64,000 bases of DNA from Bisporella sp. PMI_857 (Eukaryota > Ascomycota > Leotiomycetes > Helotiales > Helotiaceae), in the NCBI GenBank assembly GCA_021307315.1, contig JAJSPD010000004.1, forward strand, positions 558,001 through 622,000, read 5' to 3'. Both the position numbers and the translations under genes were made by a program. A model generated the notes under the pieces. It saw only the letters and a program-made list of their open reading frames with translations. It searched no databases and was not told the DNA's origin. Shown piece after piece: positions 22,776 through 35,567 of the stretch (position 1 is its first letter; each line of letters opens with the position of its first letter).

Positions 22776-25700
22776 TCATTGAGGTTCATTAGAGGTGTTG
22801 TAACTATGGTTCCTAGAAGGTCGAGTCCGGGTTGACTCCATTCGAGTTAACAGCGCGGCTGAGGTAAAATCGTTACTTTGCTCGTAGCTGTGCCGGATCT
22901 GGTCCATAGACGCTCGTATCCGATCATATGAGGGACGCGGTCTGTCAATGGATTGGCGGATAGCGGGTTGCTCGATCGAGTATCGATGTCGCGTATAATC
23001 CGTTCCGTCACTACCATTTTGACTTCGGGGATTGTGTGTCGCGGCGGTAGGTGCAACTGAAGGGGGGTAAATGGGTCGTTGGTCTTCATCAATGCTCGGA
23101 TAATGGAGATGCTTACTCGGCTTTGCGATATCTGAAGAGGTAGCAGACGAACCATTGGAAATCGCCTCAGAAGCCTCCTTATTATCAAGATATTTGAATT
23201 GTCCTTCCCGAACTTGCTCGCGGATGATATCAACATCGTAGGGGAAATACACCTTTTGAATGGCTTTGACGAAGAACCGTGGAAGCAGGGAGAGGACAAC
23301 AGACAGCACGGTCGTGGCCCAAAAGGTGGCTTCGCCGAAACATTGAGCAGCTGCTTTGTAGAAGTATGCCGAACTTGTGAATGAAGAATATACTCCAGTC
23401 CAGAACCATACAAGGAGGATACTGATAGCAACCAGGAGGCACATTAGCCAATCCCATCTGTAAGTATTGATCAGAATGTACATGTTGATCGCAATCACAG
23501 CGGCAGGTCCAATGTAGACGCCGAAACGTTGTCTGTCATCAACACCTAAGCCACTGGCGGTGACGGTGTTGGCTGGCTCAAAAAGGAGATACGCCATATA
23601 GAAGCAAATCACGGATTGATACAGGCCATCAAACATGTACAACCTTGAGATGTGTTAGCAGATAGTTTCAGAGAAAGAAAAGTACAATGGAGGCTAGAAC
23701 ATACCAGAATTTCGGCTGCGTCCATTCCTTGCGCTCAATGCCACGTCTGTAAAGCTGTGGAACAGCTAAGGAGACCTTATCGCTAACATCTTGATCTAGC
23801 ACGCCCATAAAAATGACAGGGAGTGAGGTAAAAGCCAAGTTGAAGAGAAGAATATAGGTATAGTCGTATAAATAGGTCTGGTCGAAGTCACAATAGATCT
23901 GGTACCAGAAAATAGTGAACGTCCAAATAACGTTTTTGTAGAAGAAGTTCGCAATAGTCTCCGCAAGTCTCCGGTAGGACCACCTTCCATGAACGAGCAC
24001 CAGTCGCTGCAAAAAGCGGAATTGGCCAATAGCATAATCAGATGACATAACAGCTTGTCGGCCTTCTTCTCCGGCAATTCCAACCCCGACGTCAGCTTCT
24101 TGAATCATCGCGACATCATTAGCACCATCGCCAATGGATAGAGTCATGACATCTAGGCCGCCTTTAACCATAGCAACAACGGCAGCCTTTTGGGCCGGGC
24201 TAACTCGACAACACAATACGGACTTGCATTGTTTGCAAAGAAGCAAGAATTTTTGACGGAGTTGCTCGTCAAGAACAAGCTTAAGAGAATCTCCGTCGAT
24301 AACGATCGCATGAGTAGGTGCTGGTGGCTCGTGGCTCTTCCTGGCTTGTTTGAGCTCTTCATCAGATCCAGTCATGTTGAAGGTCGCCAAGTGCTTATCA
24401 AGTTCAGTCTCAGCCGTTGAGATTTGCTCGTCTTCGATCTTAAAAACAATGAGCTCCATGTCATTATTGAGAAGGTTGCAAGAAAAGCCAATATTAATGG
24501 CAGTCTCAACCTTGTCACCAGTGAGCACCCAGAGCTTAATACCAGCTTCAGCAAGCAAAGCGATGGTATCAGGAACTCCCTCTTGCAGGCGATCTTCGAT
24601 AGCAGTGCCTCCTAACAAGGTGAGGTCTCGCTCAATGGCATCGGAGACAACCTCAAGCTTATCTTCTCTGTCCTGAATTGCCGACGAAGCAATCTCATGC
24701 TCGACGTTCCATTTTTGATACTCTTCTTCACTTAGCTCTCGCTGAGCTATGCACAATGTTCGCAGACCTTCTCGAGCAAACATTTCTAAGTGCTCAGCGG
24801 TTGTTCGCCGTAGTTCCGCCTGCTCACCATGAGATAATCGAGAATATATCATGCTGTCCGCGCCTTTGCAGAACAAAATAATTCTGTTGTCAGGCATTCG
24901 AATGATTGCACTCATTCTTTTTCGTGTGGAATTAAACTCAAGCGTATTGAGGACCTGGTATGTACGCTCGGTGCCTTGTACATTCAACCGGATGCCCTCC
25001 TGGCCATATTCTAATACTGTAAATCCAACATCCCGAGCCGTCGAAACCAGCGCTGCCTCATCTGGAGACTGTGCCTTGAACTCGATGCGGGGTGGATCGC
25101 CTGGAATAGTATCTGCGATCACGGTGTGGCAAAGAGCCAGAGCCATCATGAATTGTTCGTTAGCATGTTGTTGCTCCTCGCCAGACGCTCCAGAGAGATC
25201 GGTGACGAAATCCGGGGCAATGAAAGTTAATTCGTCATCGTGCAAATAAGGATTGTCATGGAGTTTTCGAATATCTGCAAGCATTTTAATACGCGCTTCA
25301 GCGATCTCGGCCTTTACTCTTGCACCTTCTTTCTCAACATCAATGCCTTGACGTTTCTGCATTCCAGCTTGAGCTTCCGTATATGCTTCTCCATAAGGAA
25401 CTCCGTTGATTGTGGCCTTCTTGAATTCCATAACGTTTTGAGTAAGAGTCCCTGTCTTGTCCGAGAAAATATACTCGATTTGCCCTAAGTCATCAGATAT
25501 GTTCCATGACTTCGGTGTGCAAGGGTAGTCGATTTTCTCGTAGTACATCTCCGAATCACTGTATATGAAGAATGCTTGACAAGTTTTGATGATTTCAATG
25601 GTGATGTATAATGAAATAGGCACCATGTTCTGGAACAGAATGACTGCAGCCCAGAATGTAATGAAGCCGTCCAAAGCTGGGGATCCACCAATAGAACCAA

Positions 25701-27372
25701 ATTCGAAAAAGTTGAGAGAATTGTTTCCCTGTCCCCATACTATTCCTTGAACAAGTCCTGAAACAATGCACATGATCAAGAGGATAAAGAAGTTGTATAT
25801 AACGTTCCAGTTGAGCTCCCGAGCGATTCTTGACCTCTTACTTGGTGTTATCCCTGCGTTCATCATGATCTTGGTGTCAAAGCCAGTGAAGACTACCACT
25901 CCTAGGATCCAGTCTGTGTTCCTTAGATTACATCCACGAAGGAGTAGATTATTTATGGAAATTGGTTCGGCCATTTCTTCTCCCTCGGATTTAGGGTTCT
26001 TAGCGTTGTATTGAGTCCACCGAGCAACAGCACTATACTGATAAAGGTTCGGCTGGGGTGCCTCACTCTCTATAGCAAATTGTGTTCTTTCGCAATCCCG
26101 GGCATGCTTGATTTGTCGACCACTCCTGAGCGCATGTCGAACCTTCAAATTAGTTTCCCCATCCAGATTCTTGGTTTCGACATAACACGCCCCATCTGGA
26201 TCTGAAGTAGACAAAATGACTACATCGGCTGGGATTTGATCATCGTTGTAGATTCTGATAAAGTCACCAACTTGAACATTCTTCCAATAGTCCCTATGAA
26301 ATCTTGCCTTTCCATTCGCTGGCAGATTCGGGTTTATAAGGCTGCCAAAATTCTTAGTTGGTGGCGCATGCTCCCCATGCTCATATGAGAAAGCTGTTCC
26401 AGGCCTGTCAGGGATCTGTAATCCATCCTCACGAGGCAATGGAGAAGGAACCGGCGTCATCTGAATGTTTTCCTGAGAGTGCGTCGAGAATGCCGAGGCC
26501 CTCCTTGCATTCGTCGACTCATACGATTCTCTTGGTTCATCTATCGTTCGCTCAGAATGGTCAGCTCCTGCCCCCTCCTTCTTCTTCTGTGTGAGAGACT
26601 TGTAGGTCCTGAGGATGAAGCGGCTCGTTGCCTTTTTTATCCTTCTCCACAACGATATATCGTCCGAGCTGACGTTGACGTTGTTCCAATCGACCAATCG
26701 ATGAATGGCAGAGTTGTTTAGTTCATTGTCTAAAACGGTTCTTCGATAATCTTCAATAGCATCCTTGACAGCAGTAATGAAAACAATTACGATCAATGGG
26801 ACAGCGTTAAGTCCAGGATTCGAAGCACCAAAAATGCTGAAGATCTGAATTTTGAGTTAATATGTACTTCAGCTATTGAAACGCTGACTTACTGCAAGGA
26901 TGATCAAAAACAAGAAGTAAACATTAGCAATGTTATGGAATTGAAACCACAAGTTTTTTGGAACGAAGCTGAGTGGTGTGTACTTTGCTGTCCTGATCTT
27001 GTTTCTGCGATAGTGTGTGGTTGGATGGCCATCTTCGTCCACAGCGTCTGGCGGTAACGGAGTGTTGAAATATACTTTTCTAGGACCCTGCCCGTTCTCA
27101 TTATCTTGTTCGTCTTCCTGTTCGGCTGCTGGCTCTTCTTGGATTCCATCCAGATCAGTAGCCATTGATGCACCAGAATCCCTCTTCTTTTCGCTGTGTT
27201 GCGATCCCCGATGAGCAAGTCGATCCATTATCGATATCCGCTTCCTGCTCCCGCTCTTCCCTTTCTTGTATTGAGTTGCCCATCGTAACCTTTTCGCTGG
27301 CGTTGTCGGAGAGGAACCGTCATCAGTATTATCCAGCCTATCGTCGAACGAAGGGGGTTGTAGAGTCGCCAT
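22776..27372 (-). CDS. DNF1: P4-type ATPase, DNF1-like phospholipid flippase
   Basis: Three exons (27372-26893, 26844-23705, 23643-22776) give a 1495-aa protein. After a long acidic N-terminal tail comes RTAKYTPLSFVPKNLWFQFH and NIANVYFLFLIILAIF, the Dnf1/2 style of first membrane segments. P4 hallmarks follow: DGETNLKVR in the actuator domain (about residue 387), PISLYITIEI in TM4, the phosphorylation site SDKTGTLTQNVMEF (about 622), KAQSPDEAALV in the nucleotide-binding domain, and GDGANDVAMIQEADVGVGI (about 1066). TM7-10 lie in the last exons, followed by a Ser/Arg-rich cytosolic tail. The enzyme moves aminophospholipids or PC to the cytosolic leaflet, usually with a Cdc50/Lem3 partner (not in this window), at the plasma membrane, Golgi or endosomes. 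The Dnf1 rather than Drs2 subclass is inferred from the TM1 region. Confidence 0.93.
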
Positions 27373-29453
27373 TTTCTGATTATCTCGCTGACAAGGTCAA
27401 GAGCAATTGTGGGCGGGCTGAGCCCGGAGATCGAGGTTGTCCTCCAGCGCTTGTCTGAGTCAATTCCTTGTTCAATTCCGACAGCTACAACGAAGAGGCA
27501 GGTTTTTGCACAGCTGCAGCGAACGACCACTCCCAATGTTCTTGCACCGTGATGTTCGAAATGCTGATGAATGATGTTTCAGAGAGAGATCACCACTGAT
27601 TATTTCGCTTAGGCTAGAACGGAAGCCCCGGAACAGTCGCGTTTGCCAGAAGAATCGCGATGTGCAGTGCGAAAAGAGAGACGATAGAGGAGGGCCTTCT
27701 GGGTATCGACGAAAGATATGGCTCGCACCCGGTATCTGGCACTGATGGAAAAGGATCACCACAGGAGCAGTTGGATTGTTGAAGGGAATTGGTCTCTTGC
27801 CTTTGAACTAGGTCCTCCGCTCCGTGTCAAGTAGGGCTGACTAAACGATGCCAAGCCTGCTTATGAGGTACGAGCAGGTAAATTCGATGATACAACAACA
27901 AGGGTATGCCACTCACGGCAAACCCAGAGATCCGTCCCGCTGTTCAGACGGATTTAAGAAGCACTAGATGAGGATAATTAATATGTTGTGTGGGAATTAA
28001 AACCAATATTCATGCAATGAGGAAGATAACCAACGCGAAGAAACGGGTAAGGACTGCTGTAAGTACCGTTCATGATACGTGGTGGTTACGGCACAGGCGG
28101 AAAGGCTGAGCAAAGTAATTGGTAATATGGATCCAGGATAAACTTGGTCCCAGACCTCTGGGTTACTTGCGGAAAATGAGCTACTGCTGTATTGCTTACA
28201 ATCCATTTTTACAAGTTTCCCCTCGCGGTCGGTGAAACGGTTAGAGTAAGCTTCAGAAGTTCTCGTTGAGTGGTTTGCATAGGTCAGCTCGGAATGATGG
28301 TTAACTGGTGAGCCAATGCCGTACGGCGCAGTACTTCTTTTTTGAGTGAGGCTGAGGTTGGGCTTGGGATGCTCTTCAAATCTGAAGGAGGTTCTAGGAA
28401 GCTTTACGCGTCCTCCTTGTGCTACTTAACTCTGCCAACGACAAAAGCCCTTTACGATCATCATTGCGATCTGCCAATGCTTATGGGCTTAACGCGAATT
28501 TTCTGGCCTAGCGTGGCAAGTAAGTTCTGTCTACGGAGTACAAAAAGGCAATGGAGTAGTTTGTCATCCAGGGGAAGCGAGGAAGTTTGGGATATGAGGC
28601 ATCACGAGTGGGCCAATGAAACCCTCTCGAGGTAAAATAACACAGTATCAACATGAACCGATCGAGGAGTTGCTTTACAGTAGTCACCAACAAGACTCAG
28701 GCCCATATATAAGAGGGGGGGGGGGGGGGGGGTGGTTATGCTAGTATACGAGTTAACACATATTTGATTTCATGTCAAGAAATGAGTCCGAATGGAAGGC
28801 TGTATACTGGAGGTAATTTCGACTAATGATTGCTTCCGTGCAACCTCCATGCAGCCTCTATCTACTTCGGCTTCTCAATGCTTGGCAGAATAGATTGAAA
28901 GGAGCTGGCATCCATACCAGAAAGGGTTTGGATTTGCAGACGTGTTCAATAATTCTGGAAGGCAATAAGCGGGATTTCAAGATCTAGGGGATTAGGATCT
29001 GAAACTTCGACTTCCTCTTTCCGGTTCCTTTACTCCCGTGAAACAGCGCCTCACACACTCTACACGATGTACAGAAACCGTTTGAGAAAAAACTTAGTTC
29101 CTAAGGAGCCCCTATGAAGAGTTCGCACACATCTCAAAGTTTCCAGATTTGCGAAAAGAAACATGGGAAGGGACATAGAACATTACCATGCATTTGATAT
29201 CGATAGAACTGGTTCCAATCTTCACCCATAAAATAGGTAATATATAGCCATAAGGTTGGAAGTAGAAAGTTTGTGGTAGTACCCAGCGGGAGTGTGTTTG
29301 TGTTGGTGCCTCAATTTTATGGCTTCCTAATCACGCTTGAAACTATCCTTCCGTGAAAAGACGCGACCTATTCCGAACTAATAGATGCTGTTATTAGCAT
29401 AAAAGCCAAATCTTAAGTACGGGATAGTGAGCCACGGTTTGATGATATACACA
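27373..29453. other. Intergenic, divergent promoter region with poly-G tract
   Basis: About 2.1 kb separate the flippase start (minus) from the nine-exon gene (plus), so both promoters lie here. It contains an 18-base G run at 28715-28732. Small open frames (27472-27762 minus, 28342-28635 plus) lack protein character. A long 5' leader of the flippase is likely. Confidence 0.5.
28715..28732. repeat. Poly-G homopolymer (18 G)
   Basis: An uninterrupted G run directly after TATATAAGA, in non-coding sequence. It could form a G-quadruplex or simply mark a slippage-prone site. Confidence 0.9.
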
Positions 29454-32070
29454 ATGAAGAAAGTTAATCAATCCAGTCTTTTCTCGTTCGGTTTCAAGAC
29501 TGGCCAGGCGAACCAACAAGCATTGTCGCAGTCAAATCCAACGATGGCAGAAGTCAAAGTCGCAACAAAAGCTCAAGATTTTGGACTTGAAATAAGTGAT
29601 AAGTGCGCACTTGCCACACTCTCATTTTGATGTAGTATTGATGCAACTCTATAGACAAGCATATAGCTCCAGTTTAACTCCTCCTCCGCCTAGTAGCAAC
29701 GAGGCTCTAACAAGTGCAATCAAGTATATCTCTATTCAGGAGCTATATGATCAGAATACGAGCTAACTTGCTTAAGACGTCCGACTCCCAATCATTTTTC
29801 ACCTCCACCGGCCAAGTATGATCACGTTGGCAACTCTGAACTTGGAAATTGCTGACACATCCAGACGCACATCTGCTGGTTCATCTTCACCCCTTGAAGG
29901 ATCTACCATAATAGTAGCAGTGCCAGACATTCCAGGACGAATCGTAAGAGGCTCTGATGATGAGGATGGAGAATCTGATTCTTCACTAGAGGATCTTTCA
30001 GTCCTTCTCCAAACTCAACGGCCGGATGGCGCAAGCAACCTAAATCCCTCCCTTAAGGTAGCTTCAACTCCAGCACCATCGAAATCTACTAGAGCCAGTA
30101 ACTCGAAGTTCCACACATCTCCACTCGCAGTACTGCCTAAATACAAGTTTGACATGAAGTCTCTGGCTACTAATGTATGTACCTGCTTTAGGCGATTTAT
30201 GTCTCATTTGTGCAAATAAACTTCCATAGGTCTCATGTTAGGGGTCTTTGTATTACCTCTAGGGTAACAATTTTAGTATATAAGGCATATGAAAACTGAC
30301 CGAGATAATAATAGACCAAAAAGGACGATGCAATTGAGGCCAGCTCTAAACGGGTATGTGCTAATTGGTATCTAACATTTCTTGAGTGCTGAGTGCCTCA
30401 AGTAGCATTTGATTATATATGGGCAAATAAAGAGCTAACTTTAAGAAATAGTTCAAAGCTATTGATGATTTTAAACCTCTCAAGGACATCACAAACCGAT
30501 CCACACTATCTCGTCATACCAACCTGCTCGAGTCTGTCGTGGCCGAGACAGACGGTGCAGAGTTGCATAAAGTGACACGGGCTATCAAAAGAACTGAGGC
30601 AACGCTCCCTGAGTTCCGCTTCTACTTCTTCGAAACTCAGCCCAAGTCTCCGAAATCTGAAAAGCATCCTTTTCCAAACAAGGCCATTAGCCCGGCATGG
30701 CGAGATGAACTCAAGGATCCACTGATTAGGTATCAGACATTTGTCTCTGGCTTTGCTGAAGATATGGTTGGTATGGGGAAGGCTTTACCTGATGAGATAT
30801 TTTTATGGATGCTCAATGAGATTTGCATCGAATCTGACGATGTGCTTCGGACATCATATTGTAACGTGCTACGCCAATCCCATGATCAGATCAAGCGACT
30901 TGTAGTTCCAGAAACTGTACGAAACATGTTCTCAGAGCTTAGAGCTCAATCAAGCTCTATTGACCTAGATCAGAAGGTTCGAACAGTACCAGAGCTCCCG
31001 ACGCCATATCCCAAACTTGAATGGGCCAACCTTCGAACTGCAGTTAGACTTTTTGGTATCATCTCAAAAACCTTGCAGCAGGATGCAAGAACACATATTG
31101 TTTGTATGCTCTTACGAATGAGCCTCGATCGTGCGGTGCGTATAGACTCCTTCGCTTACCAGTTCTGTTGCCTGGCTCGGATTCTAGATACTTCAACAAT
31201 TATAGCATCGAATCTAACAAGTCCGCTTTCTAGGCCTTCGATAATATTGACGTTTTTGACATGGTTCAAGAGACATTGTTTCGGTTATGCCGTTATGTGC
31301 CTAGTCCATCATGGAACAAAGTTGTGAGTATACTTATCCTCCCTCTCAAGACATCACTGACTTTTCAAAAGTGCACTGATATATGCACATGTTTGCTTGC
31401 TAGCGTAGAAGAGCCAACACTGCGACTACATATGGTGGATATCATCCCATCTACCTCCCCTCGAACCCACGATCTGCGGCGGCGATTAGCTATGACCTTT
31501 TACTTCAAGGATACCATATATTCTACGAAAGACGGCCACTCTACTATGGACCTAACAAAATTTATTGCACGGCTAGACGATGAAGACTTTGACACGGACA
31601 GTGAGACAGATTACAGAGAATTGGGAGCACTCATATCCCTTCTCGACGTCGCTGTAGATGATGGGAGGAATGTGAATATAGATTTGAAGAACGAGCAAAC
31701 AGAAAAGGAGTTCGACAACGCAGTTGAGGGGTTTTCTGCAGCTATTGATGACATCATCGAATGTATCGGCAATCCAGGAGGTACGTCTATAATCATTTGC
31801 TCTTCCACGCCCGGCGATGTTTGAGAGATGGTTTCTGAACAATGCCGGAGCGTTCTTGAAAATGCTGACATACCAATAGCGGGCTTCATATCCAAAATCG
31901 AGGCCAAGGAGGTTTTATCACTAGTAAGCCGAAGGATCGGTGACACAGTTAGGAGTAGACCAAAACCAAAGGAGACAGTATTTAAGGCTCCAAAAGAAAA
32001 ATTATTAGAGAATCTTGACCGAGAGCGGAGGGGGATGAGTAAATTCATCAGTCGTCCAAAAGATACATGA
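29454..32070 (+). CDS. Unknown nine-exon protein, 659 aa, possibly a genome-stability factor
   Basis: Nine exons join in one frame: 29454-29602, 29655-29723, 29777-29815, 29865-30174, 30315-30353, 30452-31135, 31234-31323, 31372-31780 and 31880-32070. The N-terminal third is disordered, with NQSSLFSFGF at the start (reminiscent of a PCNA-binding QxxLxxFF motif but imperfect), SSLTPPPPSSNEALTSAIK, and an acidic Ser run (SDDEDGESDSSLEDLSVLL). From about residue 200 it is helical: FKAIDDFKPLKDITNRSTLS, FRFYFFETQP, LPDEIFLWMLNEICIESDDV, VFDMVQETLFRLCRYVPSPS and TKFIARLDDEDFDTDSETDY. It ends with a basic tail. I cannot name it with certainty. The layout recalls fungal relatives of the SMC5/6-associated CANIN/Nse6-type proteins, but that is a weak suggestion. 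The first exons and start codon are the least certain; donor 1 is GTGCGC. Confidence 0.72.
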
Positions 32071-32548
32071 GCACGTACCGCTCATAATGAAAACAAATAA
32101 AATAACCACCCATCAAGACAATTTAAAGCTCTTGCATCTTTGATTCCTTGCGCTCCGTGATCACTCCTCGTCTCGTCACAACTACTTCATGCCATGTTTC
32201 TAGGCTGAACACCACCAAAAAATCCTTGTGCAATGCCTTCCAACGCTCGCCATAATTAATGTTATCTAGGATTTGGCATGGAAATTGCAGATGTTGTAGG
32301 TCGCCAAAGAATTTTTCATATGCGAATGCACAAGATTTACCAGATATGGTAAATTTTCAGTCTTACCCAAAATTGTATAAGGTCATGACACCTAAAAAGC
32401 TCTTTGAAAGCATGACTTGAAGAGACTGGTAAGGCTCGCAAAACAACCCCCGTTGTTCTTTTGAATGCTGGTATATCATACACTTCAAGACTTTCTACAG
32501 CTTTACACAAACACAGATCCATGCTCGTAACAAAACCTTAAAACTTCT
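32071..32548. other. Convergent 3' region
   Basis: This stretch lies between the stop codons of two convergent genes and consists mainly of 3' UTR. No gene was seen. Confidence 0.4.
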
Positions 32549-33476
32549 CTAATCGTAGAACTTTCTGTTCTCGTTCTTGCCAAAAAGTGTTTGCCGAATA
32601 GAGGGGAGTGCGTTCTCTTGAAGTAGGAGTAGACGTTGCTCAAAGGTATTGTTGATTTCAATCTTTCCACCACCACCAACAATCGAGACACCGCCGGAAC
32701 TGCACTCCAGTTAGTATCCTTGCCCCGTTGATAATCAACCGCCTGTAGTTGAACTCACATTCCGTCAGGTTGAGGATCCGATTCGTCAATGCTAGCCTCG
32801 ACTTTCTTCTTTAATTTATCCTCATACTCCTTCACAGCGCCATCGATCGCCTTCTTCACTATATCATAATCCGCTTTCCTTGCCCGGATCTTCAGCTTGG
32901 ACTCATTCAGAGCATAAAAGCCTTCCAATATCAAGTTCTTGAGAATCTCCTCGTACTTCTTCTTATCTTTCGTTCCCTCCCCAAGCTTCTTCTGTGCGGC
33001 TTCGAAAATGGTATCTAGGAGTTCCTGCCTTGCGCTGAGGACCTTAAGACGAGTCTTGTTGGCAACTGTGGAGCGTGTGATCTGTTGTGACATCTGGGCC
33101 TGCTTGAACTTCTTCTCATATGTGGTATCAATTGATTGCGTTTCTTGTCGGACTAGCTTGGATTTCTCAATCGAAAATTCCTCGTCCGCCTTGATTTCAA
33201 TTTCCTTTGCCTTCTCCATAGCTTCCTGCTTGATGAATGCCGTCATCTTCTTCAGCTCCTGCGACACCTATAACCAGAGGTTAGCAAAGCCATTATTCCC
33301 TAGATGAATAGCATATTTCTAGATGGCTATCTGCTAGAAGAACATCCATCTTCTCTTCTAGCCAAGGGCTATGCCATCTTGAGCTGAAAGATGTCCCTCA
33401 ACTGAAGCAGGCCTTGGGACTCCTGGATCATTGGCGGACATACCTGGTCGTCTGATAAGGCATGTGACTGCGACAT
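32549..33476 (-). CDS. VMA4: V-type proton ATPase subunit E
   Basis: Three exons (33476-33444, 33267-32759, 32699-32549) give a 230-aa protein, the usual length. It starts [11 protein letters not shown], then [21 protein letters not shown] long helix follows ([20 protein letters not shown]), and the C-terminal domain contains [20 protein letters not shown] and ends [12 protein letters not shown]. Subunit E pairs with subunit G to form the peripheral stalks of the V1 sector, which hold the catalytic head still during ATP-driven proton pumping into vacuoles and Golgi. The junction between exons 2 and 3 gives DGISGGVS, where a Cys-containing segment is common in relatives, so that acceptor is slightly uncertain. 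Confidence 0.95.
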
Positions 33477-33973
33477 GGCGGGCAATCGATTTCGGAAGTA
33501 GAATGTTAGGTGTACAAAGAGAATGAAGCCTTCAGTTAAACAGGCGTGCGCTATTGTGCAAGCTGTGGTTGTCTTGATAAGATGGTGGAAGCGGGAGCTT
33601 GGGCCAAGTGGTCACCTGATCAACCAAGTTCTTGTTCAGTCGATTTTTAATTCATAGGGACGAAAACGGGATTTACGAATGGCAGATTATATTAATTGAG
33701 CCATTTGATTGAAAGAATCCTCCAGTTTTCACCTACGGTAACTAGTTCAGTTTATCCTAGTGTTGTCCTGCTACTCATTCTCAGACGACATCCTCCATAA
33801 ACCAGCCTCGTGGCAAGCGAGAGGTCACTCGGATCTTATGACTTGGTGCTCAAGCAATGAAAAGCATCTCACAAAAGCGCCGTCTGTCCCTATCCCGAAT
33901 TCAAATCTTATATAGGTAGTCTCAGCATGTCGTGACACCATTCTTCACCAAATGAACTTACAGCGCATATAAT
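33477..33973. promoter_or_regulatory. Divergent promoter region VMA4 / NIPA-type transporter
   Basis: About 500 bp lie between two divergent start codons. It should carry both promoters; I recognised no specific site. Confidence 0.4.
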
Positions 33974-35567
33974 ATGGTGATGGGAAACCTTGGGGATTTA
34001 TCCCCAGGTGCCAGTGTAGCGGTAGGAGTTCCAGTCTCAACGATCTTCCTTTATATGATTACAGGCGCTGACGCTTTGCCATCTGCAGATTGGCATCTTA
34101 GTTGGTTTGCTCTCCACATCTATACAAAGCTTGGGCTTGACGCTTCAACGAAAGTCGCATATTTTGGAAGACGAGAAAGGGCCTCACGATGTGCGAAGAC
34201 CACCACATAGAAGGAGAAGATGGCAGCTCGGAATGGGCATGTTCATTATATCGAACCTTGTCGGCAGCACGATTCAGATAACTACGCTCCCTTTACCGGT
34301 GCTCTCAACACTTCAAGCTTCCGGCCTGGTCTTTAATTCGATTTGCGCCACCTTGATTTTAGGAGAGCCTTTTACAAGATGGTCTTTGGGAGGGACACTG
34401 CTGGTTTCGACAGGAGCCATTCTTATAGCGATATTCGGAGCAATACCAGAGCCAGCACATAGTCTTGATCAGCTCCTGCAGTTGTTGGGACGAAGGACTT
34501 TCGTCATATGGATGATAATGCAGGCATTACTGGTGTCCATAATAATTGCGGTAACAACGTTCCTTGCCCGAATTCCCAGCATATCCTCGAGCCCTCGGAT
34601 ACGACTATTCCGTGGGTTAGCATATGGCTGTATCAGCGGCATCTTGTCGGCACACTCTCTTCTCGTGGCCAAATCGGCAGTAGAGCTGCTGGTCCGCACG
34701 ATAATAGATAGGATCAATCAGTTCAACCGATGGCAATCATGGGTGATCCTCCTTGGGCTTGTTTTCCTAGCCCTCACACAACTTTACTACCTTCATCGAG
34801 GCCTCAAACTTGTATCTACAAGTGTTTTATACCCTCTTGTTTTCTGTATCTACAACATCGTCGCCATCCTAGACGGATTAATTTATTTCAAACAAACCGA
34901 TCGCCTATCCCTCCTGCATGCTCTCTTAATCGCCTTGGGGACAATCATTCTCCTTTCCGGCGTTCTTGCCCTTTCCTGGCGACTTTCAGACGAGCAAACA
35001 CAACCTGCCGTCCCTCAAAGCGCCTTAGCTCCAGGTCTTGGCTACGTCGAGGATACAGATAACGAAGAGTCTTCGGATGCATACACCGCAGATGAAGAAG
35101 CCGCAATCGGGGCCGCCCACCAAGCTCTGCTCAATGGCGCACCGATGACGCCGAACACCAAGTTCGATACAGTTCTCAGTGCTACTAAGAACGTGCGCAA
35201 GACCGTCCGTATCACGGAAGCGGATGAGATCTGGGGTGAGCTCGAAGACGATGACGCGAAATTGCCCGTGTCGCGCCACTCTACTGCTTCGCTTGTCAGA
35301 GAAGAGCACGATGAGCCCACCGAACACACCTCGCTCTTACGCCATAATACATTCAAACGACGCCGTCGACGTTCCACCGGTTTCCACGGCTTCATCGCAC
35401 GACCTGAGCGCTCGAGACGCAGGAGCTCTCAAGAAGCGGTTGGCGGCTTTTGGAAAATGGGCTGGTGGAAGCAGAGGAAAGGTCCTGGGAAAGAACCACC
35501 AGGTTCGCCTAATTCCCGAGGAGGAAGGGGAGATAATGGAGATCCCGGTTCCTCGGGCACGATTTAA
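33974..35567 (+). CDS. NIPA/DUF803-type membrane transporter (putative Mg2+)
   Basis: Exon 1 (33974-34021, MVMGNLGDLSPGASVA) joins exon 2 (34089-35567), which starts IGILVGLLSTSIQSLGLTLQ, for 508 aa. The region to about residue 290 has eight or nine hydrophobic segments, including MGMFIISNLVGSTIQITTLP, LSTLQASGLVFNSICATLIL and LVFLALTQLYYLHRGLKLVS. The sequence TLQRKSHILEDE after TM1 is typical of fungal DUF803/NIPA proteins, related to the EamA/DMT superfamily. The remaining 200 residues are a cytosolic, acidic and Arg/Ser-rich tail. Animal NIPA proteins carry Mg2+; for the fungal members this is inference. The intron is 67 bp and falls, as often in this family, just inside the first membrane helix. 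Confidence 0.88.

Noticed and set aside
28342..28635. Plus-strand 97-aa ORF in the flippase upstream region
   Set aside because: No protein-like motifs or splice extension; likely chance.
29454..32070. Transferred biosynthetic or defence cluster
   Set aside because: Neighbouring genes are ordinary housekeeping genes with the same intron style; nothing suggests a cluster or horizontal transfer.
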